The notes under the pieces: generated by a model
What the model was told of the DNA's origin: nothing
The model's database searches: none
What the model saw: only the letters and a program-made list of their open reading frames with translations
Position numbers and translations under genes: made by a program
Shown: piece after piece, positions 28,468 to 39,579 of the stretch
Position numbering within the stretch: position 1 is the stretch's first letter
Layout of the letters: each line of letters starts with the position of its first letter
NCBI RefSeq assembly: GCF_900167015.1
Contig: NZ_FUXX01000001.1
Location: 89,733-153,732 of the forward strand
Length of the DNA: 64,000 nucleotides
Reading direction: 5' to 3'
Source of the DNA: Succinivibrio dextrinosolvens DSM 3072
GTDB lineage: Bacteria; Pseudomonadota; Gammaproteobacteria; Enterobacterales; Succinivibrionaceae

Positions 28468-28700
28468 GCTTGATATTTACCTATTAAATCGAAAACAGGC
28501 GGTGATTATATCACTTTTCTTTAACTATACTTATGATATTGAAAACGAACATTTGCACAGAAGATGTATCACTAAAAAGATAATAGCGTGTCTTTTTGGT
28601 ACTTTGGAGTATTATATACGGCTAACAAGAAGAGCGCCTCTCTATAAAAGGTGCCAAACGCTTTGTTTTATAAAGGTTTTATTAAATTAAGGCTTTTTTT

Positions 28701-30494
28701 ATGATATTTAGTTCAGATAAGAAAAATCTTCTGAGTCTTGCTGTTCCTGTTATTCTGACTCTGATTCTATATGGGGTATATGATTTTTCTTTACGCAGTT
28801 ACGTAACCTTTGCTCTGTATGTAGCAATCGGTCTTGCTTCTATTTTCCTGACCTTCAGATTAACAATCTGTAAAAAAGCCATAACAAGATTTGCGATAGT
28901 ATTCCTGTTTACCTATCTGAGTGTTTATATCTTTTCTCTGACACTTGGACTTAATACGTCGTTATTTGATTTCTGCAAGGGCATTGCTTTTTCTCTGGTT
29001 GCCCTGTCTACCTGTGTAATGATTAGAGCACTTGCCAGAGGAATAGAGACAGTCTGGCTTAAAAAGATCTGCTCTTTTATTTCCTATGTAGTCCTGTTTT
29101 TATTTGTTCTGCTGCCATCTATCCTTATCTGTTATTTTGTGGCAACAGGCTCTCTGATTTCATCCGATATTATAATTGCTCTTGCTCAGACCAATGCTAC
29201 AGAAGGTACAGAGTTTATTCAGAGTAACTTTAATATCATGTGGCTTCTTGCCTTTATTGCTCTGGCATGTATTTATGCTGTAAATGCCTATTTCTTCAGA
29301 GATATCACGACCTTTGACTCGACTCATTTTATAACTGTGCTGTCTTTCTTCCTGTGCCTTGCATCTTCTGTATGGCTGGCACTGCCTAGAATGGACTATC
29401 TGCCTTTTTCAATTATCAGAGTGACCTCAAGACAGCTTGATAATTTTGAAATCTATAAGCAGCAGAAAACCATGCGTCTGTCAAAGCTGAACAAGCTTGA
29501 TTCTCTGAAACTATCAGATACAACCGATCCTAACGGCAATCTGTTCGTGCTTGTAATTGGTGAGTCTGAAACCCGTGACAGAATGCAGGCCTATGGTTTT
29601 TCAAGGGAGAATACTCCATACCTTGTTGAACAGCTTAAAAATCCAAACAATATTCTGTTTACCAATGCATATTCATCATGGCCTCAGACAGTTCAGGCCT
29701 TATCCTATTCTCTGACTGAGGCTAATCAGTACAAGAAAAAGCAGACTGTTGATGCCTATTCAATCATAGAGCTTGCACGTGCCTCCGGTTTTGAAACCTA
29801 CTGGCTAAGTAATCAGAGAAAGTACGGTGTATATGAGACTCCAGTTACGGTTATTTCTTCAACAGCGAACCATGAGATCTGGGTGAACGGCTCTTCAAAG
29901 ATGGAAGGTGTTTTCTTTGATGAGGAGATTGTCAGAAGATTACCTAAGATCGATGAGTCAAAGAATATTCTAGTGGTGATTCATCTGATGGGCAGTCATC
30001 AGAAGTATGACAAGAGACTTCCTGGCTCATTCCTAAAGTTTGAAGGAAGTGACGAGACTCTTGATTACTATGACGATACAGTTTTGTATACCGACCATAT
30101 ACTTGAAGAGATTTACTCAAAGCTTAAAGAGAAATCAAATTTCAAGGCCATGATCTATTTTTCTGACCATGGAGAGGATCCTCATGTAATAGGTGGACAT
30201 GATCCTGTTAACCTGAATGGTCAGATGCTGAGAATTCCTCTGGTAGTATATCTATCTGACAAGTACTGTCAGGATAATCCTGAGATTCATGATGCTCTTG
30301 TAAGGAATAAGGATAGGTATTTTTCAAATGATCTTATCTTTGACCTTGCAGCATCCATAATGGGTATAAGCGGACTTCCTGGAATGGATGACAAGCTGAA
30401 TCTGGCTGATAAATCCTATTCACTTGATAAGAAGTCAGTTCTTACCATGTATGGAAAGATGCATATAGACGAGATTCCTGAAAAGGAAAATTAG
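28701..30494 (+). CDS. phosphoethanolamine transferase-like sulfatase-family protein (EptC/CptA type)
   Basis: 597 residues. The first 230 or so hold about six membrane segments; the rest is a periplasmic alkaline-phosphatase/sulfatase domain. The nucleophile motif reads VIGESETRDRMQAYGF (287-291 are GESET), resembling EptC/CptA (GEST) more than EptA/MCR (GETA); S289 is the likely nucleophile. Metal-site blocks YFSDHGEDP and GGHDPVN are present. Such enzymes add phosphoethanolamine to lipopolysaccharide core or lipid A, which can alter cationic peptide resistance; the acceptor here is unknown. The family call is firm, the substrate is inference. It lies just upstream of the ribosomal operons. 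Confidence 0.82.
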   Translation: MIFSSDKKNLLSLAVPVILTLILYGVYDFSLRSYVTFALYVAIGLASIFLTFRLTICKKAITRFAIVFLFTYLSVYIFSLTLGLNTSLFDFCKGIAFSLVALSTCVMIRALARGIETVWLKKICSFISYVVLFLFVLLPSILICYFVATGSLISSDIIIALAQTNATEGTEFIQSNFNIMWLLAFIALACIYAVNAYFFRDITTFDSTHFITVLSFFLCLASSVWLALPRMDYLPFSIIRVTSRQLDNFEIYKQQKTMRLSKLNKLDSLKLSDTTDPNGNLFVLVIGESETRDRMQAYGFSRENTPYLVEQLKNPNNILFTNAYSSWPQTVQALSYSLTEANQYKKKQTVDAYSIIELARASGFETYWLSNQRKYGVYETPVTVISSTANHEIWVNGSSKMEGVFFDEEIVRRLPKIDESKNILVVIHLMGSHQKYDKRLPGSFLKFEGSDETLDYYDDTVLYTDHILEEIYSKLKEKSNFKAMIYFSDHGEDPHVIGGHDPVNLNGQMLRIPLVVYLSDKYCQDNPEIHDALVRNKDRYFSNDLIFDLAASIMGISGLPGMDDKLNLADKSYSLDKKSVLTMYGKMHIDEIPEKEN

Positions 30495-30542
30495 TGCAAA
30501 TTATATTGAACAAAAAAATTTAAAGATTACTGAAAAAAAGAC

Positions 30543-30570
30543 TTGCTTTAAATCTTAAATTCAGTATAAT
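30543..30570 (+). promoter_or_regulatory. S10 operon promoter
   Basis: TTGCTT (30543-30548), 16-base spacer, perfect TATAAT (30565-30570). It lies about 180 bases before rpsJ, leaving room for a regulatory leader. Confidence 0.75.
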
Positions 30571-30576
30571 AATGGC

Positions 30577-31065
<489 letters not shown>

Positions 31066-31080
31066 TAGGGGAATAATACA

Positions 31081-31719
31081 ATGTCAATCGGTTTAATCGG
31101 CCGCAAGCTTGGTATGACCCGTGTTTTCAATGAGAACGGCAAATCTGTTCCAGTAACAGTCATCCAGGTTGAGGCAAACCGCGTAACCCAGATCAAGAAC
31201 CTAGAGAATGACGGCTATACCGCTATTCAGGTTACAACTGGTGATCGCAAAGCAAGTCGTATGACCAAAGCTGAAATTGGTCACTTCGCAAAGTCAGGCG
31301 TACAGGCAGGCCGTGGCTTATGGGAGTTCCGTTTAACTGATTCAGAGCTAGCTTCATACAAAGTTGGCGACGAGATCAAAGTAGACGCTTTCCAAGATGT
31401 TAAGAAAGTAGACGTTACCGGCCAGTCAAAAGGTAAAGGTACTGCAGGTACTATCAAGCGTTACAACTTCTTACACCAGGATTATACACACGGTAACTCA
31501 CGTTCACATCGTGTACCTGGTTCTACCGGTCAGAACCAAACTCCAGGTAGAGTTTTCAAGGGCAAGAAGATGGTTGGTCACATGGGTTCTGAGAAGGTTA
31601 CTGTACAGTGCCTTGACTTAGTTCGCATCGACGCAGAACGCAATCTACTTCTCGTAAAAGGCGCTGTTCCAGGTGCTAATAACGGTGACGTGATTGTAAG
31701 ACCAAGTCTTAAAGCTTAA
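31081..31719 (+). CDS. rplC: ribosomal protein L3
   Basis: 212 residues (E. coli 209). 50S assembly initiator near the peptidyl-transferase centre. [13 protein letters not shown] opens the protein, and the conserved loop [17 protein letters not shown] contains the Gln that PrmB methylates in E. coli. Sits 15 bases after rpsJ. Confidence 0.98.
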   Translation: MSIGLIGRKLGMTRVFNENGKSVPVTVIQVEANRVTQIKNLENDGYTAIQVTTGDRKASRMTKAEIGHFAKSGVQAGRGLWEFRLTDSELASYKVGDEIKVDAFQDVKKVDVTGQSKGKGTAGTIKRYNFLHQDYTHGNSRSHRVPGSTGQNQTPGRVFKGKKMVGHMGSEKVTVQCLDLVRIDAERNLLLVKGAVPGANNGDVIVRPSLKA

Positions 31720-31736
31720 CCCGAGGTAATAGGATC

Positions 31737-32348
31737 ATGGAATTAAAGTTAGTTGGCGCAGACAAGCAGCTAGAAGTGCTAGATAGCACCTTTGGTCGCG
31801 AGTTCAACGAGCCATTAGTGCACCAGGTAGTTGTTTCATACCTAAGCACTGCACGCGCCGGTACTAAAGCTCAGAAGACCCGTTCTGAGGTTTCAGGCGG
31901 CGGTAAGAAGCCTTTCCGTCAGAAGGGCACAGGTCGCGCACGCGCAGGTTCTACCCGTTCTCCATTATGGCGTGCAGGTGGTACTGTATTTGCTGCTAAG
32001 CCACAGGATTGGACTCAGAAGGTAAATCGTAAGATGTACCGTGTTGCAATGTGCAGCATCCTATCTGAGTTAGTTCGTCAGGACCGTTTAGTTGTTGTTG
32101 ACGATTTCAAGGTAGAAGACCACAAGACCAAGTCATTAGTTAACAAGCTAAAGGATCTAGGTCTAAAGCAGGTTCTAATCGTTACTGATGCTTTCGAACA
32201 GAATTTATTCTTAGCATCTCGTAACCTATACAGAGTAGAAGTTTGCCAGCCAGGTACTGCTGAGTTCAACCCAGTAAATCTTGTTGGTTTCGACAAGGTT
32301 CTAATGACTTCTGCAGCTGTTAAGAAGGTAGAGGAGTTGCTTAAATAA
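31737..32348 (+). CDS. rplD: ribosomal protein L4
   Basis: 203 residues (E. coli 201). Lines the exit tunnel and, in E. coli, represses the S10 operon. The extended loop [19 protein letters not shown] is intact, with the tunnel-tip residues associated with macrolide resistance unaltered by eye. Its stop codon overlaps the rplW start by one base (TAATG). Confidence 0.98.
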   Translation: MELKLVGADKQLEVLDSTFGREFNEPLVHQVVVSYLSTARAGTKAQKTRSEVSGGGKKPFRQKGTGRARAGSTRSPLWRAGGTVFAAKPQDWTQKVNRKMYRVAMCSILSELVRQDRLVVVDDFKVEDHKTKSLVNKLKDLGLKQVLIVTDAFEQNLFLASRNLYRVEVCQPGTAEFNPVNLVGFDKVLMTSAAVKKVEELLK

Positions 32349-32665
32349 TGTCTGAAGCTCGTTTATTAAATGTTCTTCGTGCACCTGTTATCTCTGAGAA
32401 GAGCACCGCTGCACAGGAGAAGAATACTCTAGTATTCAAGGTATTAAAGGACGCAACCAAGGAAGAAATCAAAGCTGCTGTTGAGATGATCTTCAATGTG
32501 AAGGTAGAAGGTGTTCGCACCCTAAACTTCCAGGGTAAAGTACGTCGCACTGCACGTGGTATTGGCAAGCGTTCAGACTGGAAAAAGGCTTATGTTACTC
32601 TTCCAGAGGGCACTCAGTTAGATCTTGAGGCTACCTCACAGCAGATTAACAAGGAGAGCAAATAA
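32348..32665 (+). CDS. rplW: ribosomal protein L23
   Basis: 105 residues (E. coli 100). Sits at the tunnel exit and docks trigger factor and [13 protein letters not shown] and the [11 protein letters not shown] block are diagnostic. Overlaps its neighbours on both sides by one base, which implies translational coupling from rplD to rplB. Confidence 0.97.
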   Translation: MSEARLLNVLRAPVISEKSTAAQEKNTLVFKVLKDATKEEIKAAVEMIFNVKVEGVRTLNFQGKVRRTARGIGKRSDWKKAYVTLPEGTQLDLEATSQQINKESK

Positions 32666-33480
32666 TGGCAATCATTAAGGCAAAGCCAACCACTCCAGCT
32701 CGTCGTCACGTTGTACAGGTTAAGACCCCTGGCTTATGGAAAGGTGGTCCATTACGTTCTCTAACTGTTGAGAAGCGTAAGACTGGTGGTCGTGATAACT
32801 ACGGTCACATTTCAACTCGTCACATTGGTGGTGGTCACAAGCAGCGCTATCGTTTAATCGATTTCAAGCGTCAGAAGGATGGTATTGAGGCACGCGTAGA
32901 GCGTATTGAGTATGATCCAAACCGTTCAGCTCACATCGCTTTAATCTGCTATACCGATGGTACCCGTAGCTACATCTTAGCTCCTAAGGGCTTAAAGCAG
33001 GGTGATGTTGTTGTATCAGGTGTTGATGCAGCTATCAAGGTTGGTAATGCATTACCAATGCGTAACATCCCTCTAGGTACTACCATTCACGCAGTTGAGT
33101 TAAACCCAGGTGCAGGTGCTGTATTCGCACGTTCAGCTGGCTGCTACTGCGAACTAGTTGCTAAAGAAGGTGCTTATGTAACCTTACGTATGCGTTCAGG
33201 CGAAATGCGTAAAGTTTTAGCAGAAGGCCGTGCAACTGTTGGTGAAATCGGTAATGGCGAGCACATGCTAGCTCAGTTAGGTAAAGCTGGTGCTAACCGT
33301 TGGCGCGGTGTACGTCCAACCGTTCGTGGTATGTCAATGAACCCTATCGATCACCCACATGGTGGTGGTGAGGGCCGTAACAAGGGCATTCAGCCACGTT
33401 CTCCTTGGGGTACTCCATGTAAGGGTTACAAGACCCGTAAGAACAAGCGTACTGACAAGTACATTGTTCATCACCGTTAA
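32665..33480 (+). CDS. rplB: ribosomal protein L2
   Basis: 271 residues (E. coli 273). Needed for subunit joining and peptidyl-transferase activity. The SH3-like domains are complete, and the C-terminal [10 protein letters not shown] block holds the conserved His close to the catalytic centre. Confidence 0.98.
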   Translation: MAIIKAKPTTPARRHVVQVKTPGLWKGGPLRSLTVEKRKTGGRDNYGHISTRHIGGGHKQRYRLIDFKRQKDGIEARVERIEYDPNRSAHIALICYTDGTRSYILAPKGLKQGDVVVSGVDAAIKVGNALPMRNIPLGTTIHAVELNPGAGAVFARSAGCYCELVAKEGAYVTLRMRSGEMRKVLAEGRATVGEIGNGEHMLAQLGKAGANRWRGVRPTVRGMSMNPIDHPHGGGEGRNKGIQPRSPWGTPCKGYKTRKNKRTDKYIVHHR

Positions 33481-33499
33481 TCGATAGCGAGGATATAAA

Positions 33500-33772
33500 A
33501 TGCCACGTTCTTTGAAAAAAGGTCCATTTATTGATGCGTCCTTATTAAAGAAGGTACTAAAGGTTCTTGAGACTGGTGACAAGAAGCCAGTTAAGACCTG
33601 GTCACGCCGTTCAGTTATCATTCCTCAGATGATTGGAATGACCATCGCTGTTCACAACGGTCGTCAACATGTACCTGTATTCGTTTCAGACGAAATGGTT
33701 GGTCACAAGCTAGGTGAGTTTGCACCTACTCGTACCTTTAAGGGTCACACCGTAGCTGATGCTAAGGCCTAA
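33500..33772 (+). CDS. rpsS: ribosomal protein S19
   Basis: 90 residues (E. coli 92). Begins [39 protein letters not shown] is diagnostic. 30S head protein near the A-site finger. Confidence 0.98.
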   Translation: MPRSLKKGPFIDASLLKKVLKVLETGDKKPVKTWSRRSVIIPQMIGMTIAVHNGRQHVPVFVSDEMVGHKLGEFAPTRTFKGHTVADAKA

Positions 33773-33787
33773 TTGGAGTTTAATGTA

Positions 33788-34120
33788 ATGGAAGTTAAAG
33801 CAATCCACAAATATGCTCGCTCTTCTGCTCAGAAAACCCGCCTGGTCGCAGATCAAGTTCGCGGTTTACCTGTTCAGAAAGCTTTGGATTTGTTAGAGTT
33901 CAGCCCAAAGAAGGCTGCTGCACTAATCCGTAAAGTTCTGCTTTCAGCAATTGCTAACGCAGAGCACAATCAGTCTTTAGACATCGACGATTTAGTTGTT
34001 GCTAAGATTATGGTTGATGAGGGTCCATCTTTAAAGCGTATCATGCCACGTGCTAAGGGCCGTGCTGACCGCATCGTAAAGCGTACCTCTCACATTACCG
34101 TTGTTGTTGCAGAGCGTTAG
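33788..34120 (+). CDS. rplV: ribosomal protein L22
   Basis: 110 residues from the ATG at 33788, the exact E. coli length; the frame extends upstream to 33773 but only through the Shine-Dalgarno (GGAG 33776-33779). [15 protein letters not shown] and [13 protein letters not shown] with the tunnel beta-hairpin are intact. Confidence 0.97.
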   Translation: MEVKAIHKYARSSAQKTRLVADQVRGLPVQKALDLLEFSPKKAAALIRKVLLSAIANAEHNQSLDIDDLVVAKIMVDEGPSLKRIMPRAKGRADRIVKRTSHITVVVAER

Positions 34121-34128
34121 GAGTAAAT

Positions 34129-34905
34129 ATGGGTCAGAAAATTAATCCAAACGGAATTCGTCTAGGTATCACCAGACCATATTCATCAGTTTGGTATGCA
34201 TCTACTGCACAGTTCCCAGCTAACATCAAGAGCGATGCTGAAGTTCGTAAGTATTTAACTGCTGAGCTTAAGAATGCATCTGTTTCTAAGATTGTTATTG
34301 ATCGTCCTGCAAAGAGCATTCGTGTAACTATCTGCACTGCTCGTCCTGGTATCGTAATTGGTAAGAAGGGCGAAGACGTTGAGAAGTTACGTCAGAAGAT
34401 CTCTGCAATCGCTGGTGTTCCAGCTCAGGTTAATATCAGCGAGATTCGCAAGCCTGATCTAGACGCTAAGTTAGTTGCTGATTCTATTGCTTCTCAGTTA
34501 GAGCGTCGTGTAATGTTCCGTCGCGCTATGAAGAAGGCAATCCAGAATGCAATGCGTGCTGGTGCTAAGGGTATCAAGGTTGAAGTATCAGGCCGTCTAG
34601 GTGGTGCTGAAATCGCTCGTTCAGAGTGGCTACGTGAAGGTCGCGTACCTCTACACACTCTACGTGCTGATATCGACTACGCTTTATCAGAGGCTGTTAC
34701 AACCTATGGTGTAATCGGTGTTAAGGTTTGGATCTTCAAGGGTGAAGTTTTAGGTGGTCTACCACTAACTCAGGAAGAGTCAGAGAACCGTAACAATGCA
34801 GCTGCTCCAGCAGGTCGTCGTGGTCGTCGCGATGAGAACCAGGCTCGTCCAGGCCGTGGTCGTCGTGGTGCTAAGAAGGCTGAAGAAGCAAAGGCTTCTG
34901 AGTAA
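34129..34905 (+). CDS. rpsC: ribosomal protein S3 with an extended C-terminus
   Basis: 258 residues against 233 in E. coli. The KH domain ([14 protein letters not shown]) and the helicase-related region ([15 protein letters not shown]) are normal. The extra part is a C-terminal tail rich in Arg, Gly, Ala and Lys (about 215-258, with GRRGRRDEN and GRGRRGAKK). Some other bacteria have similar basic tails on S3. It overlaps nothing and precedes rplP by 13 bases. Confidence 0.97.
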   Translation: MGQKINPNGIRLGITRPYSSVWYASTAQFPANIKSDAEVRKYLTAELKNASVSKIVIDRPAKSIRVTICTARPGIVIGKKGEDVEKLRQKISAIAGVPAQVNISEIRKPDLDAKLVADSIASQLERRVMFRRAMKKAIQNAMRAGAKGIKVEVSGRLGGAEIARSEWLREGRVPLHTLRADIDYALSEAVTTYGVIGVKVWIFKGEVLGGLPLTQEESENRNNAAAPAGRRGRRDENQARPGRGRRGAKKAEEAKASE

Positions 34906-34918
34906 CGGAGAAAGATAA

Positions 34919-35332
34919 ATGTTACAACCAAAACGTACTAAATATCGTAAGACTCAGAAAGGCCGTAACGAGGGTCTAGCATACGCTGGCTCAACCGTTT
35001 CATTCGGCGAGTTTGGTCTTAAGGCAACTTCTCGCGGTCAGATTACTGCTCGTGAGATCGAAGCTGCACGTCGTGCATTCACCCGTGAGATGAAGCGTGA
35101 AGGTAAAGTTTGGATTCGTGTATTCCCAGACAAGCCAATCACTCAGAAAGCTCTAGGTGTTCGTATGGGTAAAGGTAAAGGTACTGTTGAGTACTGGGTT
35201 GCTCCAATTCAGCCTGGTCGTGTACTTTTCGAGATTGGTGGTATTACTGAAGAAATCGCTCGTGAGGCATTCCGTCTTGCTGCAGCTAAACTTTCTGTAA
35301 CAACTACCTTCGTTCGTAAGCAGGTGATCTAA
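34919..35332 (+). CDS. rplP: ribosomal protein L16
   Basis: 137 residues (E. coli 136). Begins [33 protein letters not shown] lies at the A-site tRNA elbow. Its stop overlaps the rpmC start by one base. Confidence 0.98.
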   Translation: MLQPKRTKYRKTQKGRNEGLAYAGSTVSFGEFGLKATSRGQITAREIEAARRAFTREMKREGKVWIRVFPDKPITQKALGVRMGKGKGTVEYWVAPIQPGRVLFEIGGITEEIAREAFRLAAAKLSVTTTFVRKQVI

Positions 35333-35535
35333 TGCAAGCAAACGATTTACGTAATAAGTCCGTTGAAGACTTAAAGACTGAACTTTCAAATCTTCAGCGC
35401 GAGCAGTTTAATCTACGTTTCCAGTTAAAGACTGGTTCACTCCAGCAGACTGACAACGTTCGTAAGGTACGTCGCGACATCGCACGTATTAACACTATCC
35501 TTTCTGAGAAGTTAAACTCAGAGAGCGCAAAGTAG
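35332..35535 (+). CDS. rpmC: ribosomal protein L29
   Basis: 67 residues (E. coli 63). Two-helix protein at the tunnel exit: [20 protein letters not shown] then [15 protein letters not shown]. Starts at the last base of the rplP stop. Confidence 0.96.
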   Translation: MQANDLRNKSVEDLKTELSNLQREQFNLRFQLKTGSLQQTDNVRKVRRDIARINTILSEKLNSESAK

Positions 35536-35547
35536 AGGAAGACATAA

Positions 35548-35808
35548 ATGTCAGAGAAAATCGCTCGTTCCCTACGTGGTCGTGTTGTTAGCGACAAGAT
35601 GCAGAAGGCTTGTGTAGTAGCTGTTGAGCGCCGTGTTGCTCACCCAGTTTACGGTAAGATCATTACCCGTACTACCAAGTTCCACGTATCAGATGCTGAG
35701 AATGCTGCTCACGTTGGTGATATAGTTGAGATTTGTGAATGCAGACCAGTTTCTAAGACTATCGCTTGGAAGCTAGTTAGCGTAATCGAGAAGGCTGTAA
35801 ACGCCTAA
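35548..35808 (+). CDS. rpsQ: ribosomal protein S17
   Basis: 86 residues (E. coli 84). OB-fold primary binder of 16S r[20 protein letters not shown] and [18 protein letters not shown] are diagnostic. Last gene of the S10 operon, followed at once by a strong terminator. Confidence 0.97.
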   Translation: MSEKIARSLRGRVVSDKMQKACVVAVERRVAHPVYGKIITRTTKFHVSDAENAAHVGDIVEICECRPVSKTIAWKLVSVIEKAVNA

Positions 35809-35822
35809 TTAAACTATAAAAA

Positions 35823-35862
35823 AGACCGCAGGCATTTTTGTGCTTGCGGTCTATTTTTTTTT
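35823..35862 (+). terminator. S10 operon terminator
   Basis: A 12-bp stem (35823-35834 with 35841-35852, one G-T pair) closed by a six-base loop, then a T9 run. It comes 14 bases after rpsQ. Its 3' arm contains the -35 box of the next promoter. Confidence 0.92.
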
Positions 35863-35872
35863 GTGGTATATT
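35844..35872 (+). promoter_or_regulatory. spc operon promoter
   Basis: TTGCGG (35844-35849), exactly 17 bases, TATATT (35867-35872). The -35 sits inside the 3' arm of the S10 terminator. Just downstream CTTTCTAA (35880-35887) and TTAGAAAG (35895-35902) form a small leader hairpin before rplN. Confidence 0.7.
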
Positions 35873-35936
35873 TTAGCGCCTTTCTAATTTTGTTTTAGAA
35901 AGTTGTTTTAATTGGTATTAACCGGAGCATTTACAA

Positions 35937-36305
35937 ATGATCCAGATGCAAAGCATGCTTGACGTTGCCGACAATTCTGGCGCACGTGCTGTTATGTGTA
36001 TTAAGGTTTTAGGTGGTTCTCACCGCCGTTACGCAGGCATTGGCGACATTATTAAGGTGTCTGTAAAAGACGCTATTCCTCGCGGCAAAGTTAAGAAGGG
36101 CGACGTACTAGACGCTGTTGTTGTTCGCACCAAGAAAGGTGTTCGCAGACCAGACGGTTCAGTAATTCGCTTTGACACTAACGCAGCAGTTCTTTTAACT
36201 GCACAGCATGAGCCTATTGGTACTCGTATTTTCGGACCTGTTACTCGTGAACTACGTTCAGAGCAGTTTATGAAGATCGTATCATTAGCTCCAGAAGTAC
36301 TCTAA
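35937..36305 (+). CDS. rplN: ribosomal protein L14
   Basis: 122 residues (E. coli 123). [20 protein letters not shown] and [17 protein letters not shown] are nearly those of E. coli. Forms part of the intersubunit bridge. First gene of the spc operon. Confidence 0.98.
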   Translation: MIQMQSMLDVADNSGARAVMCIKVLGGSHRRYAGIGDIIKVSVKDAIPRGKVKKGDVLDAVVVRTKKGVRRPDGSVIRFDTNAAVLLTAQHEPIGTRIFGPVTRELRSEQFMKIVSLAPEVL

Positions 36306-36329
36306 TTTAAAATCGGGAGTATTAAAACT

Positions 36330-36656
36330 ATGGCAGCGAAAATTCGCACCAATGACGAAGTAATCGTTATCACTGGTAAGGATAAGGGCAAGACTGGTAA
36401 AGTTACCCGCGTATTACCAAGTGAGCACAAGGTGTTTGTTGAAGGCATTAATGTCAAGAAAAAACACCAGAAACCTAACCCAAATCTTGGCATCCAGGGC
36501 GGTATTGTTGACTTAGTAGCACCTATCGATGTTTCTAACGTTGCAATCTACAACCCAGATACTAAGAAAGCAGATCGTGTTGGTTTTAGAGTAGAAGACG
36601 GCAAGAAAGTTCGTTTCTTCAAGTCTAACGATAAGACTATCCCTTCAGCTAAGTAG
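36330..36656 (+). CDS. rplX: ribosomal protein L24
   Basis: 108 residues (E. coli 104). KOW motif [18 protein letters not shown] at the start. 50S assembly initiator near the tunnel exit. Confidence 0.97.
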   Translation: MAAKIRTNDEVIVITGKDKGKTGKVTRVLPSEHKVFVEGINVKKKHQKPNPNLGIQGGIVDLVAPIDVSNVAIYNPDTKKADRVGFRVEDGKKVRFFKSNDKTIPSAK

Positions 36657-36678
36657 TGTTTATTATAGGAGAATAACG

Positions 36679-37230
36679 ATGGCGAAACTGCATGATCTTT
36701 ACAAGCAGGAAGTAATCAAAGCCTTAACAGAAAAATTTGGTTACAAGACAATCATGCAAGTCCCTCGGATTGAGAAGATCACCCTGAATATGGGTGTTGG
36801 TGAGGCAGTTGCAGATAAGAAAGTTCTAGAGAACGCTGCAAAAGACATGACCGCTATTGCTGGTCAGAAGCCATTAATCACCAAGGTTCGCAAATCCGTA
36901 GCGGGCTTCCATATTCGTGAGGGCTATCCAATCGGTTGTAAAGTTACCCTACGCGGTGAGCGTATGTGGGAGTTCCTCGAGCGTTTAATCGTGATTGCAA
37001 TTCCACGTATCCGTGATTTCCGTGGCTTATCAGCTAAGTCATTTGATGGTAGAGGAAATTACTCTATGGGCGTACGTGAGCAAATCATTTTCCCTGAGAT
37101 CGATTTTGATAAAGTTGATACAGTTCGTGGTCTAGATATTACTATCACCACCACTGCTAAGTCAGATGAAGAAGGCAGAGCACTTCTTGAGGCTTTCAAC
37201 TTCCCATTCCGTACTCAGGCCAACAAGTAA
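36679..37230 (+). CDS. rplE: ribosomal protein L5
   Basis: 183 residues (E. coli 179). Binds 5S rRNA and contacts P-site t[34 protein letters not shown] and [18 protein letters not shown] are diagnostic. In E. coli the S8 repressor site overlaps the rplE start; I saw no clear equivalent in the 22-base gap. Confidence 0.98.
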   Translation: MAKLHDLYKQEVIKALTEKFGYKTIMQVPRIEKITLNMGVGEAVADKKVLENAAKDMTAIAGQKPLITKVRKSVAGFHIREGYPIGCKVTLRGERMWEFLERLIVIAIPRIRDFRGLSAKSFDGRGNYSMGVREQIIFPEIDFDKVDTVRGLDITITTTAKSDEEGRALLEAFNFPFRTQANK

Positions 37231-37245
37231 TTCGAGGACGAACTA

Positions 37246-37551
37246 ATGGCTAAGACTTCAATGATTTACAGAGATCTTAAGAGAAAGCGTCTTGCAGAGC
37301 AGTATCGTGCAAAGCGTGAAGATCTCAAAAAGATTATTTCAAGTGTTTCTTCTTCAGATGAAGAGCGCTTCGCTGCAGTGCAAGCTTTAGCTTCACTACC
37401 TCGCGATTCAAGCCCTTCACGTCAGCGTAACCGCTGCAGTGAGACTGGTCGTCCACATGGTTACTTACGTAAGTTCGGTTTATGCCGTATCAAGCTACGT
37501 GAGCACATGATGCGTGGCGAGATCCCTGGTCTACACAAGGCTAGCTGGTAA
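37246..37551 (+). CDS. rpsN: ribosomal protein S14
   Basis: 101 residues, the long form without the CxxC zinc motifs, the same length as E. coli. Ends with [18 protein letters not shown] and a C-terminal GLHKASW. Confidence 0.97.
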   Translation: MAKTSMIYRDLKRKRLAEQYRAKREDLKKIISSVSSSDEERFAAVQALASLPRDSSPSRQRNRCSETGRPHGYLRKFGLCRIKLREHMMRGEIPGLHKASW

Positions 37552-37565
37552 GAGGAGAGATACAA

Positions 37566-37955
37566 ATGATGCAAGATCCTATTGCGGATTTACTAACCCG
37601 CATTCGCAACGGCCAGGCATCTGGCAAAGTTTCCGTTTCAATGCCTTCATCAAAGTTAAAGGTTGCTATTGCTAACCTACTACTGAAGGAAGGTTACATT
37701 TCTTCAGTTGCTGAGAACGGAGACGTTAAAAAGGTTCTAGAAATTGGCCTTAAGTACTACGAAGGTGCTCCAGTTATCGAGCTGATCCAGCGTGTTTCAC
37801 GTCCTGGTCTTCGTATCTACAAGAGAAGCAACGAGCTACCACGTATCATGAACGGCTTAGGTATCGCTGTTATCTCTACTTCTAAAGGCTTAATGACCGA
37901 TCGTGCTGCCCGTAAGGACGGCTTGGGCGGCGAAGTTATCTGCTACGTCGCATAA
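37566..37955 (+). CDS. rpsH: ribosomal protein S8
   Basis: 129 residues (E. coli 130). Starts [17 protein letters not shown]8 is the translational repressor of the spc operon in E. coli. The C-terminal block [20 protein letters not shown] binds 16S helix 21. Confidence 0.98.
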   Translation: MMQDPIADLLTRIRNGQASGKVSVSMPSSKLKVAIANLLLKEGYISSVAENGDVKKVLEIGLKYYEGAPVIELIQRVSRPGLRIYKRSNELPRIMNGLGIAVISTSKGLMTDRAARKDGLGGEVICYVA

Positions 37956-37969
37956 TTTAGGGAGGCAAC

Positions 37970-38503
37970 ATGTCACGTATTGCTAAGGAACCTATCGTTG
38001 TTCCTCAGGGCGTCGAAGTTTCTCTCGACGGTCAGAAAGTTACCATCAAGTCTAAGAAAGGCGAGATGAGCTTAAATGTACATCCTTTAGTAACTGTTAC
38101 CGTTGATAACGGTCAGATCAAGGTTGCACAGAAAGATGAGTCTCAGGACTCAAACATGCAGTCTGGTACCACTCGTGCTCTTCTACACAACATGGTTGTT
38201 GGTTTAGATAAGGGCTTCGAGAAGGCATTAAAGCTAGTTGGTGTTGGTTACCGTGCTGCTGTTAAGGGTAAGGTTCTAAACTTAGTTTTAGGCTACTCAC
38301 ATCCAATCGATTTCGAGCTACCAGAGGGTATCACCGCTGAGTGCCCAGCTCAGACTGACATTATTCTAAAGAGCTATGATAAGGCTCTGTTAGGTCAGGT
38401 TGCAGCTAAGGTTCGCGCATTCCGTGCTCCTGAGCCATACAAGGGTAAGGGTGTTCGCTATGCTGACGAAATCATTCACATTAAAGAAGCTAAGAAGAAA
38501 TAA
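37970..38503 (+). CDS. rplF: ribosomal protein L6
   Basis: 177 residues, the E. coli length. Two similar domains; [20 protein letters not shown] and [14 protein letters not shown] are diagnostic. Lies near the factor-binding stalk base. Confidence 0.98.
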   Translation: MSRIAKEPIVVPQGVEVSLDGQKVTIKSKKGEMSLNVHPLVTVTVDNGQIKVAQKDESQDSNMQSGTTRALLHNMVVGLDKGFEKALKLVGVGYRAAVKGKVLNLVLGYSHPIDFELPEGITAECPAQTDIILKSYDKALLGQVAAKVRAFRAPEPYKGKGVRYADEIIHIKEAKKK

Positions 38504-38517
38504 TAGGGTGGCATAAC

Positions 38518-38871
38518 ATGTTCGATAAGAAAGAAGCACGCATTCGCCGCGCTACTAAGTCTCGTGCAAAGATGCATGAGTTAGGTGTAACCCGTTTAGT
38601 AGTTACCCGTACTCCACGTCACATTTATGCACAGATTATCAGCAATGATAACCGTGTTTTAGCTTCAGCTAGCACTTTAGATAAGGACCTTGCAAAGGGT
38701 CTTAAGTACACCGGCAACGTTGAGGCTGCTAAGGCAGTTGGTAAGGCTGTTGCTGAGCGTGCAATTGCAGCTAAGGTTGAAACCGTAGCTTTTGACAGAT
38801 CAGGCTATCAGTATCACGGTCGTGTAGCAGCATTAGCTGACGCAGCTCGTGAAGCCGGCCTTAAGTTCTAG
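38518..38871 (+). CDS. rplR: ribosomal protein L18
   Basis: 117 residues, the E. coli length. Binds 5S rRNA with L5. [16 protein letters not shown] and the C-terminal [20 protein letters not shown] are diagnostic. Confidence 0.98.
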   Translation: MFDKKEARIRRATKSRAKMHELGVTRLVVTRTPRHIYAQIISNDNRVLASASTLDKDLAKGLKYTGNVEAAKAVGKAVAERAIAAKVETVAFDRSGYQYHGRVAALADAAREAGLKF

Positions 38872-38880
38872 GAGTGTGAA

Positions 38881-39387
38881 ATGCAACACAAAGACGAAAC
38901 TCAAGCTGGCGAGCTGCAGGAAAAATTAGTTGCAGTTAATCGTGTAGCTAAAGTTGTAAAAGGTGGTCGTATTTTCTCTTTCACCGCTCTAACTGTAGTT
39001 GGTGATGGTAACGGCCGTGTAGGTTATGGTTATGGTAAGGCTAGCGAAGTTCCTGCTGCTATTCAGAAGGCAATTGAGCAGGCTCGCCGTAGCGTTAACA
39101 GCAATATTCAGTTAAACAATGGTACCTTATTCCACGCTGTAAAGGGTGAGCATTCAGGTTCTATGGTTTACATGCAGCCTGCATCAGAAGGTACCGGTAT
39201 TATTGCTGGTGGTGCTATGCGTGCTGTTCTTGAAGTAGCTGGTGTTCGTAATGTTTTAGCTAAGGCTTACGGTTCAACAAACCCAATCAACGTAGTTCGC
39301 GCTACTGTTTCTGCTTTAGCTTCAATGCGTACTCCTGAGGCAATTGCTGCAAAGCGTGGCCTTTCAGTTAAGGAAATTCTGGAGTAA
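38881..39387 (+). CDS. rpsE: ribosomal protein S5
   Basis: 168 residues (E. coli 167). The double-stranded-RNA-binding-like fold shows [20 protein letters not shown] and [14 protein letters not shown]. Sites where spectinomycin and ram mutations arise lie in these regions and look ordinary. Confidence 0.98.
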   Translation: MQHKDETQAGELQEKLVAVNRVAKVVKGGRIFSFTALTVVGDGNGRVGYGYGKASEVPAAIQKAIEQARRSVNSNIQLNNGTLFHAVKGEHSGSMVYMQPASEGTGIIAGGAMRAVLEVAGVRNVLAKAYGSTNPINVVRATVSALASMRTPEAIAAKRGLSVKEILE

Positions 39388-39390
39388 AAA

Positions 39391-39576
39391 ATGGCAGATA
39401 AGAAAACCGTTAAAGTTACTCTAATTAAGAGCGTTATTGGTCGCAAGCCAAAGCACGTTGAGACTGTTAAAGGTCTAGGCTTACGCCGTATTCGTCACAC
39501 TGTTGAACTAGAGGATACTCCTTCAGTTCGCGGTATGATCAATAAGGTTAGCTACTTACTAAAGGTAGAGGAGTAA
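39391..39576 (+). CDS. rpmD: ribosomal protein L30
   Basis: 61 residues (E. coli 59). [15 protein letters not shown] and [15 protein letters not shown] are diagnostic. Three bases separate it from rpsE and from rplO. Confidence 0.97.
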   Translation: MADKKTVKVTLIKSVIGRKPKHVETVKGLGLRRIRHTVELEDTPSVRGMINKVSYLLKVEE

Positions 39577-39579
39577 ACC

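Noticed and set aside
28501..28700. Possible tRNA or small RNA upstream of the phosphoethanolamine transferase-like gene
   Set aside because: AT-rich sequence with no cloverleaf or T-run hairpin that I could support.
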